Origin: JANXAZ01 sp964504655
Lineage (GTDB): Bacteria > Pseudomonadota > Alphaproteobacteria > Geminicoccales > Geminicoccaceae
Length of the DNA: 64,000 nucleotides
NCBI GenBank assembly: GCA_964504655.1
Contig: CAZDFD010000007.1
Location: 1-64,000, forward strand
Direction of reading: 5' to 3'
Every line of letters starts with the position of its first letter. Position 1 is the first letter of the stretch. Shown here one piece after another: positions 52,753 through 61,609 of this stretch. Made by a program: the position numbers and the translations under genes. The notes beneath the pieces were generated by a model, which worked only from the letters and a program-made list of their open reading frames with translations, made no database searches and was not told the origin of the DNA.

Positions 52753-54282
52753 ATGGCAGTCGACGGGCTCGAGCTGGTCAATCAGCGCCTGCACCGCGCG
52801 CGGACGCGCCGCGCCCTGTGGGAGCCGCTGTGGCGCGAGTGCTACAGCTATGCCCTGCCGCAGCGTGCCGGCGGCGTGGGTGCCGACCTCGCTCCCTCCA
52901 TGCGACAGACGGACCGGCTGTTCGACGGAACCGCGACGGACGCGGTCGAACAGCTGGCTGCGAGCCTCATGGCCGAGCTCGTTCCGCCCTGGTCGGAGTG
53001 GTTCGGGCTGCGGCCGGGCGTCGATGTCCCGGAGCCCGAGCGTGGCGTCGTCGCAGAGCTCCTGGAGAGCGTGGCCCGCCGCCTGCAGGGCCACTTCGAT
53101 CGCTCGAACTTCTCCGTCGAGATGCACCAGTGCTTTCTCGACCTCGTGACCTGCGGGACCGCCCATCTTCTCTTCGAGGAGGCGGAGGTCGGGAGCGTCT
53201 CGGCCTTTCGGTTCACTGCCGTGCCGGTCGGCGAGATGTTCCTCGACGGCGATCGCGGCGGCGACGTCACCTCGTTCTATCGGGTCACCACCCACACGCT
53301 GGCCAGCTTGGCCGAGCGGATGCCCGACCTTCCCTGGCCGACGGGGCTCGAGGAGCAGCGGTCGGTCGATGCGGGGCAGCCCGTCGAGGTGGTCGAGGCG
53401 GTCGAGCCGGACGGACGGCGAGGGCTTCGCTTCCTCCGCTTCCTGCCGCCGGGCACGCCCGGAGCTCCGAACGGTGCGATCCTGAGCGAGGGCGCGTTCG
53501 AGACCTCGCCCTTTCTCTGCTTCCGCTGGGTCAAGGGGGCGGGTGAGCTCTATGGGCGCTCGCCGGTCATGTCGGCGCTGCCCGACATCAAGACGGCCAA
53601 CAAGGTCGTCGAGCTGATCCTCAAGAACGCATCGATTGCCGTGACCGGGATCTGGCTCGCCGACGACGACGGGGTGCTCAACCCGGCCAACATCCGCCTG
53701 CAGCCCGGCAGCATCATCCCCAAGGCGGTCGGCTCGGCCGGCCTCACCCCCCTGCAGGCACCCGGCCGCTTCGACGTCTCGCAACTGGTCCTCGAGGATC
53801 TCCGAGGTCGGATCCGTCACACGCTCCTGGTCGACCGGCTCGGTCCCCGGGTCGGCCCGAAGATGACCGCGACCGAGGTCCTCGAGCGGGCCGGCGAGAC
53901 GTCGCGTCTGCTGGGTGCCATGTTCGGGCGGCTGCAAGCCGAGCTGCTCGTGCCGCTGCTGCGGCGCGCGCTCGGCATCCTTCGTCGCCGCGGCGAAATC
54001 CCGGCCCTGCCGATCGACGGGCGTGCGGTCGAGCTCGACTACCGCTCGCCACTCGCCCGCTCGCAGGCGCGGATCGACGTGCAGAACACGCTTCTCTGGC
54101 TCGAGACGGTGGCTCGGCTGGGGGCGGATGCGCAGCAGGTGGTGGATGCCCGCGCCGCCGCCATCTGGCTGGCCCGCGCGCTGGGCGTGGCGGGCGAACT
54201 GGTCCGTGAGGACGCCCCCTCCGGAGCCCTTGCCGAGCCGCTGACGCGGGCGTGGGTGGAGGCCACCGGCCATGCTTCCTGA
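52753..54282 (+). CDS. Podovirus head-tail connector (portal) protein
   Basis: A 509-residue portal of the T7 gp8 type, the ring through which DNA enters the capsid. Landmarks are WEPLWRECYSYALPQR at the N-terminus, LFDGTATDAVEQLAASLMAEL, GTAHLLFEE and the stem-like KTANKVVELILKNASIAVTG. VGPKMTATEVLERAGETSRLLGAMFGRLQAELLVPLL follows near the end. GAGGA lies upstream of ATG 52753. It overlaps the Bbp19-like gene by 11 nt. Confidence 0.9.
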   Translation: MAVDGLELVNQRLHRARTRRALWEPLWRECYSYALPQRAGGVGADLAPSMRQTDRLFDGTATDAVEQLAASLMAELVPPWSEWFGLRPGVDVPEPERGVVAELLESVARRLQGHFDRSNFSVEMHQCFLDLVTCGTAHLLFEEAEVGSVSAFRFTAVPVGEMFLDGDRGGDVTSFYRVTTHTLASLAERMPDLPWPTGLEEQRSVDAGQPVEVVEAVEPDGRRGLRFLRFLPPGTPGAPNGAILSEGAFETSPFLCFRWVKGAGELYGRSPVMSALPDIKTANKVVELILKNASIAVTGIWLADDDGVLNPANIRLQPGSIIPKAVGSAGLTPLQAPGRFDVSQLVLEDLRGRIRHTLLVDRLGPRVGPKMTATEVLERAGETSRLLGAMFGRLQAELLVPLLRRALGILRRRGEIPALPIDGRAVELDYRSPLARSQARIDVQNTLLWLETVARLGADAQQVVDARAAAIWLARALGVAGELVREDAPSGALAEPLTRAWVEATGHAS

Positions 54283-54532
54283 GCCCGTGTCGGAGGGCTG
54301 GGACGGCCTTCGTGACGAGCAGCCGCCCGTCGATCGCGAGGACGAGCTCGCCCGCGCATTTGCCACCTGCTTTCGCGGAGCTTCCGGGCGGATCGTGCTC
54401 GAGCATCTGCGACGCGCGTTCCTGGATCGCCGCGTGCCGCCGACGGCGTCCGACACCGAGCTTCGGCACGTCGAAGGCCAGCGTTGGGTCGCCGCACACA
54501 TCCTGGCGTTGATCGAGCGCGGTCGCGAGTGA
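54272..54532 (+). CDS. Bbp19-like small phage protein
   Basis: An 86-residue protein with the helical core LARAFATCFRGASGRIVLEHLRRAFLDRR and RHVEGQRWVAAHILALIERG, like the Bbp19 family that lies between portal and scaffold genes in podoviruses. The function is unknown; members are thought to be structural. It starts inside the portal end (11-nt overlap). Confidence 0.7.
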   Translation: MLPEPVSEGWDGLRDEQPPVDREDELARAFATCFRGASGRIVLEHLRRAFLDRRVPPTASDTELRHVEGQRWVAAHILALIERGRE

Positions 54533-54565
54533 TCGGGCCCGCCAGCACTTCGAGAGGATCATGCC

Positions 54566-55327
54566 GTGAGTCCCGAGACCGAGCAGCTTTCGAACGATGC
54601 GGAGACCGCTCCGCCGGTGGCCGCCACCCCGCCGCCGGCCCCGGAGCGCCCGCCCGAGGTCCCGGAGAAGTTCTGGGACCCCGAAGTCGGCGCGGTCCGT
54701 GTGGACGCTCTCGTGCGTTCCTACGTCGAGCTCGAGCGCCGGCTGGGGCGAAGCCTGCCGCAGCCCGAAGGCCCGGAGGATCTCGACGCGCGTGACCGGC
54801 TCCTCGGCGCACTCGGCCGGCCGGAGCAGCCCGACGGCTACGTCATCCGACCTGCGAGCGATCTGATCGAGCCCGATCCGGCGCTGAATGCCCGGTTGCA
54901 CGCCGCGGGATTCACCCAGGACCAGGTCCAGCTGGTCTACGACTTGGCGGCCGAGCGCCTGCTCCCGATGGTCGAGCGGCTCTCGGAGGAGACGGCCCTC
55001 TCGCGCGAGGTCGAGCGCCTCGCGAGCCACTTCGGTGGCCAGGATCGTTGGCGCGACGTCGCCCGCGAGATCCGGACCTGGGGCGAGGCGCATCTCGAGC
55101 CCGAGGTCTTCGGCGCCCTCGCCTCCAGCTATCAGGGCGTGCTGGCCCTCCATCGCATGATGCTCGGCAGCGAGCCCGAGCTGCTCGGTCGTGCCGACCG
55201 GCCCGCTGGGCGGCTCGACGAGCAGGCCCTCGACCAGATGGTCCGCGACCCGCGCTACTGGCGCGACCGCGACCCCGGTTTCATCGCGCGTGTCACCGAG
55301 GGCTTCAAGAGCCTGTACGGCGACTGA
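54566..55327 (+). CDS. Capsid assembly (scaffolding) protein
   Basis: A 253-residue acidic protein in the scaffold position between portal and capsid. A Pro-rich disordered N-terminus (to about 35) is followed by EVPEKFWDPEVGAVRVDALVRSYVELERR, which is typical of T7-like scaffold proteins, and then mainly helices. The C-terminus YWRDRDPGFIARVTEGFKSLY is also in the family. Start is GTG 54566. A 120-nt untranslated stretch follows before the capsid gene. Confidence 0.78.
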   Translation: MSPETEQLSNDAETAPPVAATPPPAPERPPEVPEKFWDPEVGAVRVDALVRSYVELERRLGRSLPQPEGPEDLDARDRLLGALGRPEQPDGYVIRPASDLIEPDPALNARLHAAGFTQDQVQLVYDLAAERLLPMVERLSEETALSREVERLASHFGGQDRWRDVAREIRTWGEAHLEPEVFGALASSYQGVLALHRMMLGSEPELLGRADRPAGRLDEQALDQMVRDPRYWRDRDPGFIARVTEGFKSLYGD

Positions 55328-55447
55328 CGCGCTGGCCCGGGCGGAGAACCCGAGCGGCCCGCCCCGGCTCCTTCGCGCGCGGACGACGGCCCTGCGAGGA
55401 CAACCGTCCGTCACGCGCCCCGTGCGACACCCTTTGAGAGGATGCCG

Positions 55448-56266
55448 ATGTCGACGAGCATCGATCAAGCCTTCGTCAAGCAGTTCGAGCGTGAGGTCCA
55501 CGCCGCCTACCAGCGGCAGGGTTCCAAGCTGCGCCCGACCGTCCGCACCAAGACCAACGTGCGCGGCAGCTCGACGGTGTTCCAGAAGGTCGGCAAGGGA
55601 ACGGCCGGGACCAAGGCGCGTCACAGCATGGTCCCGGTGATGACCCTGGAGCACAACAACGTCGAGGCCGTCCTGGTCGACTACTACGCTGGCGACTGGG
55701 TGGACCGACTGGACGAGCTCAAGACCAACATCGACGAGCGTCAGGTCCTCGCCAATGCCGGTGCGTTCGCGCTGGGTCGGAAGACCGACCAGCTGATCCT
55801 CGGGGCGCTGGCCCAGTCCTCCCAGTCGGTCGGCTCGCCGAGCGAGGGGCTGACCAAGCAGAAGGTGCTGGCGGCCTTCGAGATGCTGGGCCACCACGAG
55901 GTCCCGGACGACGGCCAGCGCTATGCGGTCATCGGCTGGAAGCAGTGGTCCGAGCTCCTGGCGCTGCCGGAGTTCGCGAGTGCCCAGTTCGTCGGCGACG
56001 AGCAGCTGCCGTGGCGCGGCTCGCAGGCCAAGACCTGGCTCGGGACGCTCTGGATCGCCCACTCGGGCCTGAGCGCCGAGGGCGGGGTCAGGACCTGCTT
56101 CTGGTACCACAAGAGCGCCGTCGGCCACGCCGTCGGTCAGGAGGTCACCACCGACATCACCTGGCACGGCGATCGTGCCGCCCATTTCGTCGCCAGTTCG
56201 ATGTCGCAGGGCGCCGTCCTCATCGACTCGGACGGCGTCGTGAAGATGCCCTGCCTGGAGGCGTGA
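55448..56266 (+). CDS. Major capsid protein
   Basis: A 272-residue capsid candidate: SIDQAFVKQFEREVHAAYQRQG, TVRTKTNVRGSSTVFQKVGKG, DWVDRLDELKTNIDERQVLAN and WLGTLWIAHSGLS fit the Phage_capsid_2 type with HK97-like fold. It is shorter than T7 gp10. ATG 55448 is preferred: GAGAGG lies 6 nt upstream, whereas it touches the ATG at 55442. The next gene follows after 2 nt. Confidence 0.82.
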   Translation: MSTSIDQAFVKQFEREVHAAYQRQGSKLRPTVRTKTNVRGSSTVFQKVGKGTAGTKARHSMVPVMTLEHNNVEAVLVDYYAGDWVDRLDELKTNIDERQVLANAGAFALGRKTDQLILGALAQSSQSVGSPSEGLTKQKVLAAFEMLGHHEVPDDGQRYAVIGWKQWSELLALPEFASAQFVGDEQLPWRGSQAKTWLGTLWIAHSGLSAEGGVRTCFWYHKSAVGHAVGQEVTTDITWHGDRAAHFVASSMSQGAVLIDSDGVVKMPCLEA

Positions 56267-56268
56267 GC

Positions 56269-56538
56269 ATGGCTTTCGACCCGAAGAACCTGAGCGCGCT
56301 CGCCTACGCCAACGGCTTCACGCTCTGGCACTACCGCACGAGCGACCCGATCGCGGACATCGCCGTCACCGGATACTTCAACGGTGCCGCCTCGATGCTG
56401 CGGGTCGGGGATTTCGTGATGGCCAATGCCGGCGTGGGCGTGGTCCCCACCCACGGCCTCCTGGTCGTGCGGGGCAACAGCGGCGGTGCCGTCGACCTGT
56501 CCGACGTCACACCGATCGGGACGACCAACGCCGCCTGA
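56269..56538 (+). CDS. Small protein following the capsid gene, possible capsid decoration
   Basis: An 89-residue protein: DPKNLSALAYANGFTLWHYRT, DIAVTGYFNGAASMLRVGDFV, then a Gly/Val-rich beta end. Such proteins directly behind the capsid gene are often head decoration or fibre proteins; no specific family is assigned. GGAGG precedes ATG 56269. A large hairpin follows 24 nt after the stop. Confidence 0.65.
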   Translation: MAFDPKNLSALAYANGFTLWHYRTSDPIADIAVTGYFNGAASMLRVGDFVMANAGVGVVPTHGLLVVRGNSGGAVDLSDVTPIGTTNAA

Positions 56539-56562
56539 GGCGTCGCGCCCGCGACCTCGGAT

Positions 56563-56604
56563 GGGGGCGGGCCCGGCAGCCACGCTGCCCTCGGGCCCGC
56601 CCCC
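56563..56604 (+). terminator. Very stable hairpin after the capsid genes
   Basis: The arm GGGGGCGGGCCCG (56563-56575) pairs with its complement near 56592-56604, and an inner GCAGC/GCTGC pair (56576-56588) closes a CAC loop. No T-run follows, but an RNA end or pausing site is plausible. The T7 terminator T-phi also lies right behind the capsid gene. Confidence 0.6.
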
Positions 56605-56625
56605 CTGACCCTGGAGCCTGCAGCC

Positions 56626-56991
56626 GTGGAACCTCTCGCTGGACGCACGCGCGTCTGGGCGTTCGGCCTCGCGCTCGCGCTCGTGACGGCGCCGGCCGAG
56701 GCGCAGACGGGGCGCTGCCCGAACGCCCCGCTCGAGGCGCTCGCCGAACAGCTGCCCGAAGCTCGCCGCTTCGCCGTGGCCGGACCGCTGCTCGGGCCGC
56801 TCGTGGCGCTTTGGCCGGTCGCCCCGCAGGTCGCCGAGCGACTCCACCCGGACGCGGCGACGCTCTTCGCCGTGAACGGACGACCCGTCCTCGTCGCGCT
56901 CACCCGCGATGGATGCGTGGTCGGTGCGTTCCAGGCCGAATGGGCGGCCGTGCTGCGCAGCCTGCGCGAGGAACTGGGCCCGGCCATCTGA
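56626..56991 (+). CDS. Small exported protein inside the phage cassette
   Basis: A 121-residue protein with a Sec signal peptide (VWAFGLALALVTAPAEAQ, cleavage after AEA) and two Cys (GRCPNAP, RDGCVVG) that could pair in the periplasm. The rest is helical. No family recognised. A Sec-exported protein between capsid and tail genes is unusual. Start is GTG 56626 with GGAG 9 nt upstream. Confidence 0.6.
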   Translation: MEPLAGRTRVWAFGLALALVTAPAEAQTGRCPNAPLEALAEQLPEARRFAVAGPLLGPLVALWPVAPQVAERLHPDAATLFAVNGRPVLVALTRDGCVVGAFQAEWAAVLRSLREELGPAI

Positions 56992-57019
56992 GCCGCCCCG
57001 GGAGCAACTGGAGCCAGCC

Positions 57020-57592
57020 ATGCCCCACTCGGATCTGAGCCTGTGCGCAGCTGCGCTCGCCAAGCTCGGCGCACGCCCGATCGTCGCCTTCGACGAGCCC
57101 ACGGCCGAGGCCGAGACGGCCGCCCGTCTCTACCCGGTCGTGCGCGATGCGACCCTGCTCGCCCATCCCTGGTCGTTCACGCTCGCGCAGGCCGAGCTCG
57201 TGCGCGATCCCGTGCCGCCGGCCGGGGACTTCGCGGCCGCCTTCCGTCTGCCGTCCGACATCCTCCGCACGGTCTCGGCCGGTCAGGGGGGCGCCGGCCG
57301 CGGTCTCGTCTACCGGGTCTTCGGGGATCGCCTGCACACCGACGCGGACCGCGTTCTGCTGACCTACCAGCGGCGGCCGCCCGAGGCGGACTTCCCGGCC
57401 TACTTCGTGCCCGCCCTGGTGGCCCGCCTCGCAGCCGAGCTCTGCCTCCCGGTCACCGAGAACGCGGCCCGCGCCGACGTCCTCGCGCGGCTCGCGAGCA
57501 GCGAGCTCAGGCTCGCCAAGCTGATCGACAGCCAGCAGGCCACTCCCCAGCGGGTCGAGGACTTCACCCTCGTCGAGGTGCGTCTCGCATGA
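57020..57592 (+). CDS. Tail tubular protein A (T7 gp11-like)
   Basis: A 190-residue tail adaptor: LSLCAAALAKLGARPIVAFDEPTAEAETAARLYPVVRDATLLAHPWSF is the conserved start of the gatekeeper family, with VYRVFGDRLHTDADRVLLTYQRR and VARLAAELCLPVTENAA. It should bind below the portal. It overlaps the gp12-like gene by 4 nt. Confidence 0.85.
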   Translation: MPHSDLSLCAAALAKLGARPIVAFDEPTAEAETAARLYPVVRDATLLAHPWSFTLAQAELVRDPVPPAGDFAAAFRLPSDILRTVSAGQGGAGRGLVYRVFGDRLHTDADRVLLTYQRRPPEADFPAYFVPALVARLAAELCLPVTENAARADVLARLASSELRLAKLIDSQQATPQRVEDFTLVEVRLA

Positions 57593-59544
57593 CCCGCCAG
57601 CTGCTCGTGAAGACCGCGTTCACCGCGGGCGAGCTCGACCCGCTGATGCTCGGCCGGATCGACCTCCGCGCCCAGGAGGACGGCGCCCGCAGGCTCCGCA
57701 ACGTGATCGTTCAGGCCGGAGGAGGGGTCGCGCGTCGTCCGGGCACGCGCATCCTCGCAGAGGTTCCGGACGCGCTCCGGCTGGTCTCCTTCGACGACAG
57801 CGACGCCGCCTTCCTCGTCGTCCTCGCACCGTTCCGCGTCGTGGTGCTGCACCAAGGCACGCCCGTGGCCGATCTGCCGGCGCCGTGGAGCGGCGCCCAG
57901 CTGGCCGAGATCGACTGGGCCCGATACCGCGATCGGCTCTACGTCGTGCATCCGGACGTTCGTGGCGTCGAGATCATCCGGCGCCGTAACGGGCCCGGCC
58001 AGCCCGACACGTGGGAGCTGCGTCACTGGCAGTTCGACTCGGTCGAGCCCGAGCCCGGCGTGACCCGTTTCCTCGGGCCGTTCGCCAAGATCGCGCCGCC
58101 CGACACGGCGCTCCGGGTCCGGCGCGACGGCGCCGGTGCGCCACCGGGTGCCGCCCCGGGTGATTTCGTCATCGTCGACGCCCGGCACACCGAGGGGGCC
58201 TCCGCCGACCGGGTGTTCGAGCCCGCTCACTATGGCGTCTGGCTGCGGGTCGACGGCCGCCTCGTGCGCATCGTCAACTATCTGGCCCCGAACCAGGTCC
58301 TCGCGAAGTCCTACGACAGCTTCCCGGACAGCAACTGGACACTGAGATGGGAGGAAGAGGCGTTCAGCCCGGCGCGCGGATGGCCGCGTGCCGTCACCTT
58401 CCACCAGGACCGGCTGGTGATCGGCGGGTCGCGGGATCTGGCGGACTGGGTCTGGATGTCGCGGACCGGTCGGCCGATGAGCTTCGACCCGGGGACCGGG
58501 CTCGACGACGAGGCGATCGCCTTTCGCCTCGCCGACGACGGCAGTCACGTGATCACGAGTCTCGTGCCCGGCCGGAACCTGCAGATCTTCACGTCCACCG
58601 GCGAGTGGATCGTCAAGGGCTTCCCGGTCACGCCGACCGGCACGCAGGTCGAGCGTCAGACGCGGATCGGATCGCGGCCTTCGCCGCGCGTGCGACCCCT
58701 CGACGTCGACGGCGCCACCCTGTTCATCGGCGCCAACGGCAGGCAACTGCGGGAGTTCCTCTACACCGAGGTCGAGCAGGCCTACCAGGCGGCCGACATC
58801 GCGACCCTGTCGCGTCATCTGCTCGAGGATCCGATCGACGCGGCCTTCGATGGCGAGCGGCGGCTGGTCTGGATCGTGCGCCGTGACGGGAAGGTCGCCA
58901 CGGTCACGATCGACCGCAACGCCAACGTCGCGGCCTGGAGCCTGCAGGAGCTGGCGGGCGGCGTGGTCGCCATCGCGATCTCGCGCGGCCTCCCGCACCT
59001 CCTCGTGCGCTGGGGGGGACGCACGCTGGTCGAGGTCGTCGACGAGGGGGTCTGGCTCGACCATGCCCAGATCGCCGCGGCCGACCCGCCGGTCGCGAGC
59101 TTCAGCGGCTTCGCACGGCACGCCGGCGAGACGGTCTGTGTCGTCGCCGACGGAACCGAGGTCTACCGCGGGCCGCTCGCCTCCGAGACGGTCGCCCTGG
59201 CCGCACCCGCCTCGCGCCTGGTGGTCGGGGTTCCCTATGCGCACGAGATCGAGCCGGCGCCGACCGCGGCGGCCGGACGCGGCATCGCGCTCGACGCCGT
59301 CCATCGTCCGGTGCGGATGACCTTCCGGCTCGCCGAGGCCCGCGGGATCGTGGTCGACACCGGCGACGGCGAGCACCGGGTGCGGCTCGCGGCCGCGAAC
59401 GACCCTCCCTTCTCCGGCGACCATGCGCTCCGCGCCATCGGCTGGCGTCGCGGACAGCACGCCTTCCTTTGGCGCATCCGGGACGATGCGGCCACGTCCT
59501 TCATTCTCCTGGCCGCGCAGACCGAGCTGAAGGTGAACGACTGA
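57589..59544 (+). CDS. Tail tubular protein B (T7 gp12-like)
   Basis: A 651-residue nozzle protein. The N-terminus LVKTAFTAGELDPLMLGRIDL and RLRNVIVQAGGGVARRPGTR are typical of the gp12-type family of podoviruses. The middle has PRAVTFHQDRLVIGGSRDLADWVW and SLVPGRNLQIFTSTGEWIV, then a beta-rich region with GATLFIGANGRQLREFLY. The family member in T7 is larger (794). It begins in ATGA overlap with gp11-like and ends in TGATG overlap. Confidence 0.85.
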   Translation: MTRQLLVKTAFTAGELDPLMLGRIDLRAQEDGARRLRNVIVQAGGGVARRPGTRILAEVPDALRLVSFDDSDAAFLVVLAPFRVVVLHQGTPVADLPAPWSGAQLAEIDWARYRDRLYVVHPDVRGVEIIRRRNGPGQPDTWELRHWQFDSVEPEPGVTRFLGPFAKIAPPDTALRVRRDGAGAPPGAAPGDFVIVDARHTEGASADRVFEPAHYGVWLRVDGRLVRIVNYLAPNQVLAKSYDSFPDSNWTLRWEEEAFSPARGWPRAVTFHQDRLVIGGSRDLADWVWMSRTGRPMSFDPGTGLDDEAIAFRLADDGSHVITSLVPGRNLQIFTSTGEWIVKGFPVTPTGTQVERQTRIGSRPSPRVRPLDVDGATLFIGANGRQLREFLYTEVEQAYQAADIATLSRHLLEDPIDAAFDGERRLVWIVRRDGKVATVTIDRNANVAAWSLQELAGGVVAIAISRGLPHLLVRWGGRTLVEVVDEGVWLDHAQIAAADPPVASFSGFARHAGETVCVVADGTEVYRGPLASETVALAAPASRLVVGVPYAHEIEPAPTAAAGRGIALDAVHRPVRMTFRLAEARGIVVDTGDGEHRVRLAAANDPPFSGDHALRAIGWRRGQHAFLWRIRDDAATSFILLAAQTELKVND

Positions 59545-59981
59545 TGGGTGCTCTGAGCAGCCTCGCCACGCTGGGGCTCGACCTCGCGCTCGCCCAGAAG
59601 GCGCGCGAGGATCAGCAGGATCAGCTCAAGGACCAGCGCCGCCAGGAGATCCGCCGGATCCGGGCGGCCGACGCCGAGGAGCAGCGGCGCCAGCAGGCCG
59701 CCCTCGCCCGACGGCTGGCCCAGGAGCGGGCGCGTGCCGGCGCCATGGGCGTGGCCGGCACGGGCGGGTCGATCGACGCCGTGCTGCGCGGGCTCGAGGA
59801 GGAGAGCCGGGCGCTCCAGGAGGCCCGCAGTCGCGAGACGGCGGCGCGCATCGACGGCGCCCGCGCCCGCTACGAAGCCCGCAGCCGGCGCAACCTCCTC
59901 GACGCGACCGCGCGGCTCGCCGGCTCCGGGACCCGTCTCCTGGGCGGCCTCGGCTCCTCGCGGCGCAGCCTCCTGGACTGA
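59544..59981 (+). CDS. Short coiled-coil internal virion-type protein
   Basis: A 145-residue, highly charged helical protein (KAREDQQDQLKDQRRQEIRRIR ... EESRALQEARSRETAARIDG). A Gly-rich turn (GAMGVAGTGGSID) is in the middle. It stands where T7 has the internal core proteins 14-16 but is far shorter. It starts in TGATG overlap and ends 1 nt before the terminase gene. Confidence 0.6.
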   Translation: MGALSSLATLGLDLALAQKAREDQQDQLKDQRRQEIRRIRAADAEEQRRQQAALARRLAQERARAGAMGVAGTGGSIDAVLRGLEEESRALQEARSRETAARIDGARARYEARSRRNLLDATARLAGSGTRLLGGLGSSRRSLLD

Positions 59982-59982
59982 C

Positions 59983-61533
59983 ATGGGCTCGCATCGGACC
60001 GACCGTACGTCGCCACCGGCGGACCGACCCGACGGCTCGTCGGGGAGCCTGCCGGCCATCACCTTCACGCGGTTCGTATGGCTCTGGAACCGGAGCCAGG
60101 GTCGCCGCACGCCGAGGCTGCATCTCGAGATCTGCCAATGGCTCGACGAATGCTGGCGCGCCAACGACCGGCGGCTGCTCCTGCTCGTGTTCCGCGATTC
60201 CGGCAAATCGACCCTGGCGGCCCTGTACTGCGCTTGGCTCCTGCAGGGCGACCCCGAGCTGCGGATCCTGGTCCTGTCGGCCGAGCATGCGCTCGCCACC
60301 AAGATGACGCGCAACGTGCGCGGGATCCTGGCCCGCCACGAGCTGACCCGTGGCCTGCTCGACCCGCGGCCCGAATGCTGGGCGGCGGACCAGCTCTCGG
60401 TTCGCCGGAAACGCGTGTCGCGGGATCCGTCCCTGCTGGCCCGCGGGATCGGGGGCAACTTCACCGGCTGCCGCGCCGACGTGATCGTCTGCGACGACGT
60501 CGAGGTGCCGAACACGGCCGATACCCAGGAGAAGCGCTTGCTGCTCCGCGAGCGACTGCGCGAGCTGAGCTTCGTGCTGGTCCCCGGCGGCCTGCAGCTG
60601 TTCATCGGCACGCCGCACGGTCACGAATCGATCTATGCCGAGACGGCGCGCCGCGATCTGACCGAGCCCGAACCCTTCCTGGCGCGCTTCACGCGGCTGA
60701 CGGTACCGCTCGTGCGCACCAATGGAGACCAACGCTGGAGCGAGCGGTTCCCCGACCCGGTGATCGACCGGCTCATGGAGGGGGGAGGTCCGGCCAAGTT
60801 CCGCAGCCAGCTCCAGCTTCTCCCCACCCGACCGGAGGACGTCCGTCTCGATCCGGACCAGCTGGTCCCCTACGACTCCCCGGCCACCCTGGTGAGCGTG
60901 CAGGGCCGTGACGTGCTGCGCATCGCCGGTCATCGGATGGTCTCGGCGGCCGCGGCGTGGGATCCGGCCTATGGCCGACCGGACCGTGGCGATGCGAGCG
61001 TGGTGGCCGCGGTGTTCATCGACGGCGACGGGCACTACTGGCTGCATGCGATCGAGTATCTCGTGCAGGACCCGCGTTCGGCGGGTGAGACCGACGAGGC
61101 GACCTTCCTCTGTCGAGCCGTGGCGACCTTCCTCGCCCGCCATCACCTCCCCTCGATCGCGGTCGAGACCAACGGCATCGGCGGCTTCCTCCCGGCGCTG
61201 CTGCGCCAGGAGCTGCGCCGGGCGGGGGTCGGCGCGCTCGTGATCCAGCGCGCCAGCACGACGCCCAAGGACCGGCGGATCCTGGAAGCCTTCGATCCGC
61301 TCCTGGCGGCGCGCCGGCTGCACGTGCATCGAAGCGTGCTGGCCTCGCCCTTCCTCGACGAAATGCGCAGCTGGCGGCCGGGGCGGCGTTGTCGCGACGA
61401 CGGTCTCGATGCGGTGGCGAGCTGCCTGCTCGCCGAGCCGGTGCGCCTGCCGCTCGTGGGCGGGCGGTTGGGCGGGCCCAGCTGGCGACACGGGCCGGCG
61501 AGCTTCGAGGCGCCGAGCGACTTCACCCCCTGA
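59983..61533 (+). CDS. Terminase large subunit
   Basis: The DNA packaging motor and nuclease, 516 residues. The Walker A-type motif is VFRDSGKSTLAAL (about 69-81), Walker B DVIVCDDVEV, and the coupling motif LQLFIGTPHGHESIY. The nuclease domain has AAWDPAYGRPDRGDASVVAAV, AVETNGIGGFL and RRCRDDGLDAVASC with the expected Asp residues. No small terminase gene is seen. A terminator (61536-61562) follows directly. Confidence 0.9.
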   Translation: MGSHRTDRTSPPADRPDGSSGSLPAITFTRFVWLWNRSQGRRTPRLHLEICQWLDECWRANDRRLLLLVFRDSGKSTLAALYCAWLLQGDPELRILVLSAEHALATKMTRNVRGILARHELTRGLLDPRPECWAADQLSVRRKRVSRDPSLLARGIGGNFTGCRADVIVCDDVEVPNTADTQEKRLLLRERLRELSFVLVPGGLQLFIGTPHGHESIYAETARRDLTEPEPFLARFTRLTVPLVRTNGDQRWSERFPDPVIDRLMEGGGPAKFRSQLQLLPTRPEDVRLDPDQLVPYDSPATLVSVQGRDVLRIAGHRMVSAAAAWDPAYGRPDRGDASVVAAVFIDGDGHYWLHAIEYLVQDPRSAGETDEATFLCRAVATFLARHHLPSIAVETNGIGGFLPALLRQELRRAGVGALVIQRASTTPKDRRILEAFDPLLAARRLHVHRSVLASPFLDEMRSWRPGRRCRDDGLDAVASCLLAEPVRLPLVGGRLGGPSWRHGPASFEAPSDFTP

Positions 61534-61535
61534 GC

Positions 61536-61562
61536 CGGGGGGGCCTCCCCCGCTTGCTTTTC
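61536..61562 (+). terminator. Rho-independent terminator after the large terminase gene
   Basis: CGGGGG (61536-61541) pairs with CCCCCG (61547-61552) around GGCCT, followed by CTTGCTTTT. It closes the plus-strand phage operon and separates it from the BMP transporter genes. Confidence 0.75.
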
Positions 61563-61609
61563 GGAGGGGCTGCCCTACGAAGGGGCAGCGGACTCGGTGG
61601 GAGGTCGAG

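Larger units (their letters stand above)
48329..61533. mobile_element. Podovirus-like structural gene cassette (cryptic prophage or domesticated particle)
   Basis: A 13.2-kb block between metY and a BMP-family transporter. The plus-strand order portal, Bbp19-like, scaffold, capsid, small proteins, tail tube A, tail tube B, short internal protein, large terminase follows T7-like genomes. A minus-strand tail-spike operon and an S24-like repressor complete it. Not seen: integrase, transposase, replication genes, phage RNA polymerase, small terminase, large internal (ejection) proteins, holin. Base composition is like the host. No repeat at the ends could be recognised by eye. Confidence 0.85.
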
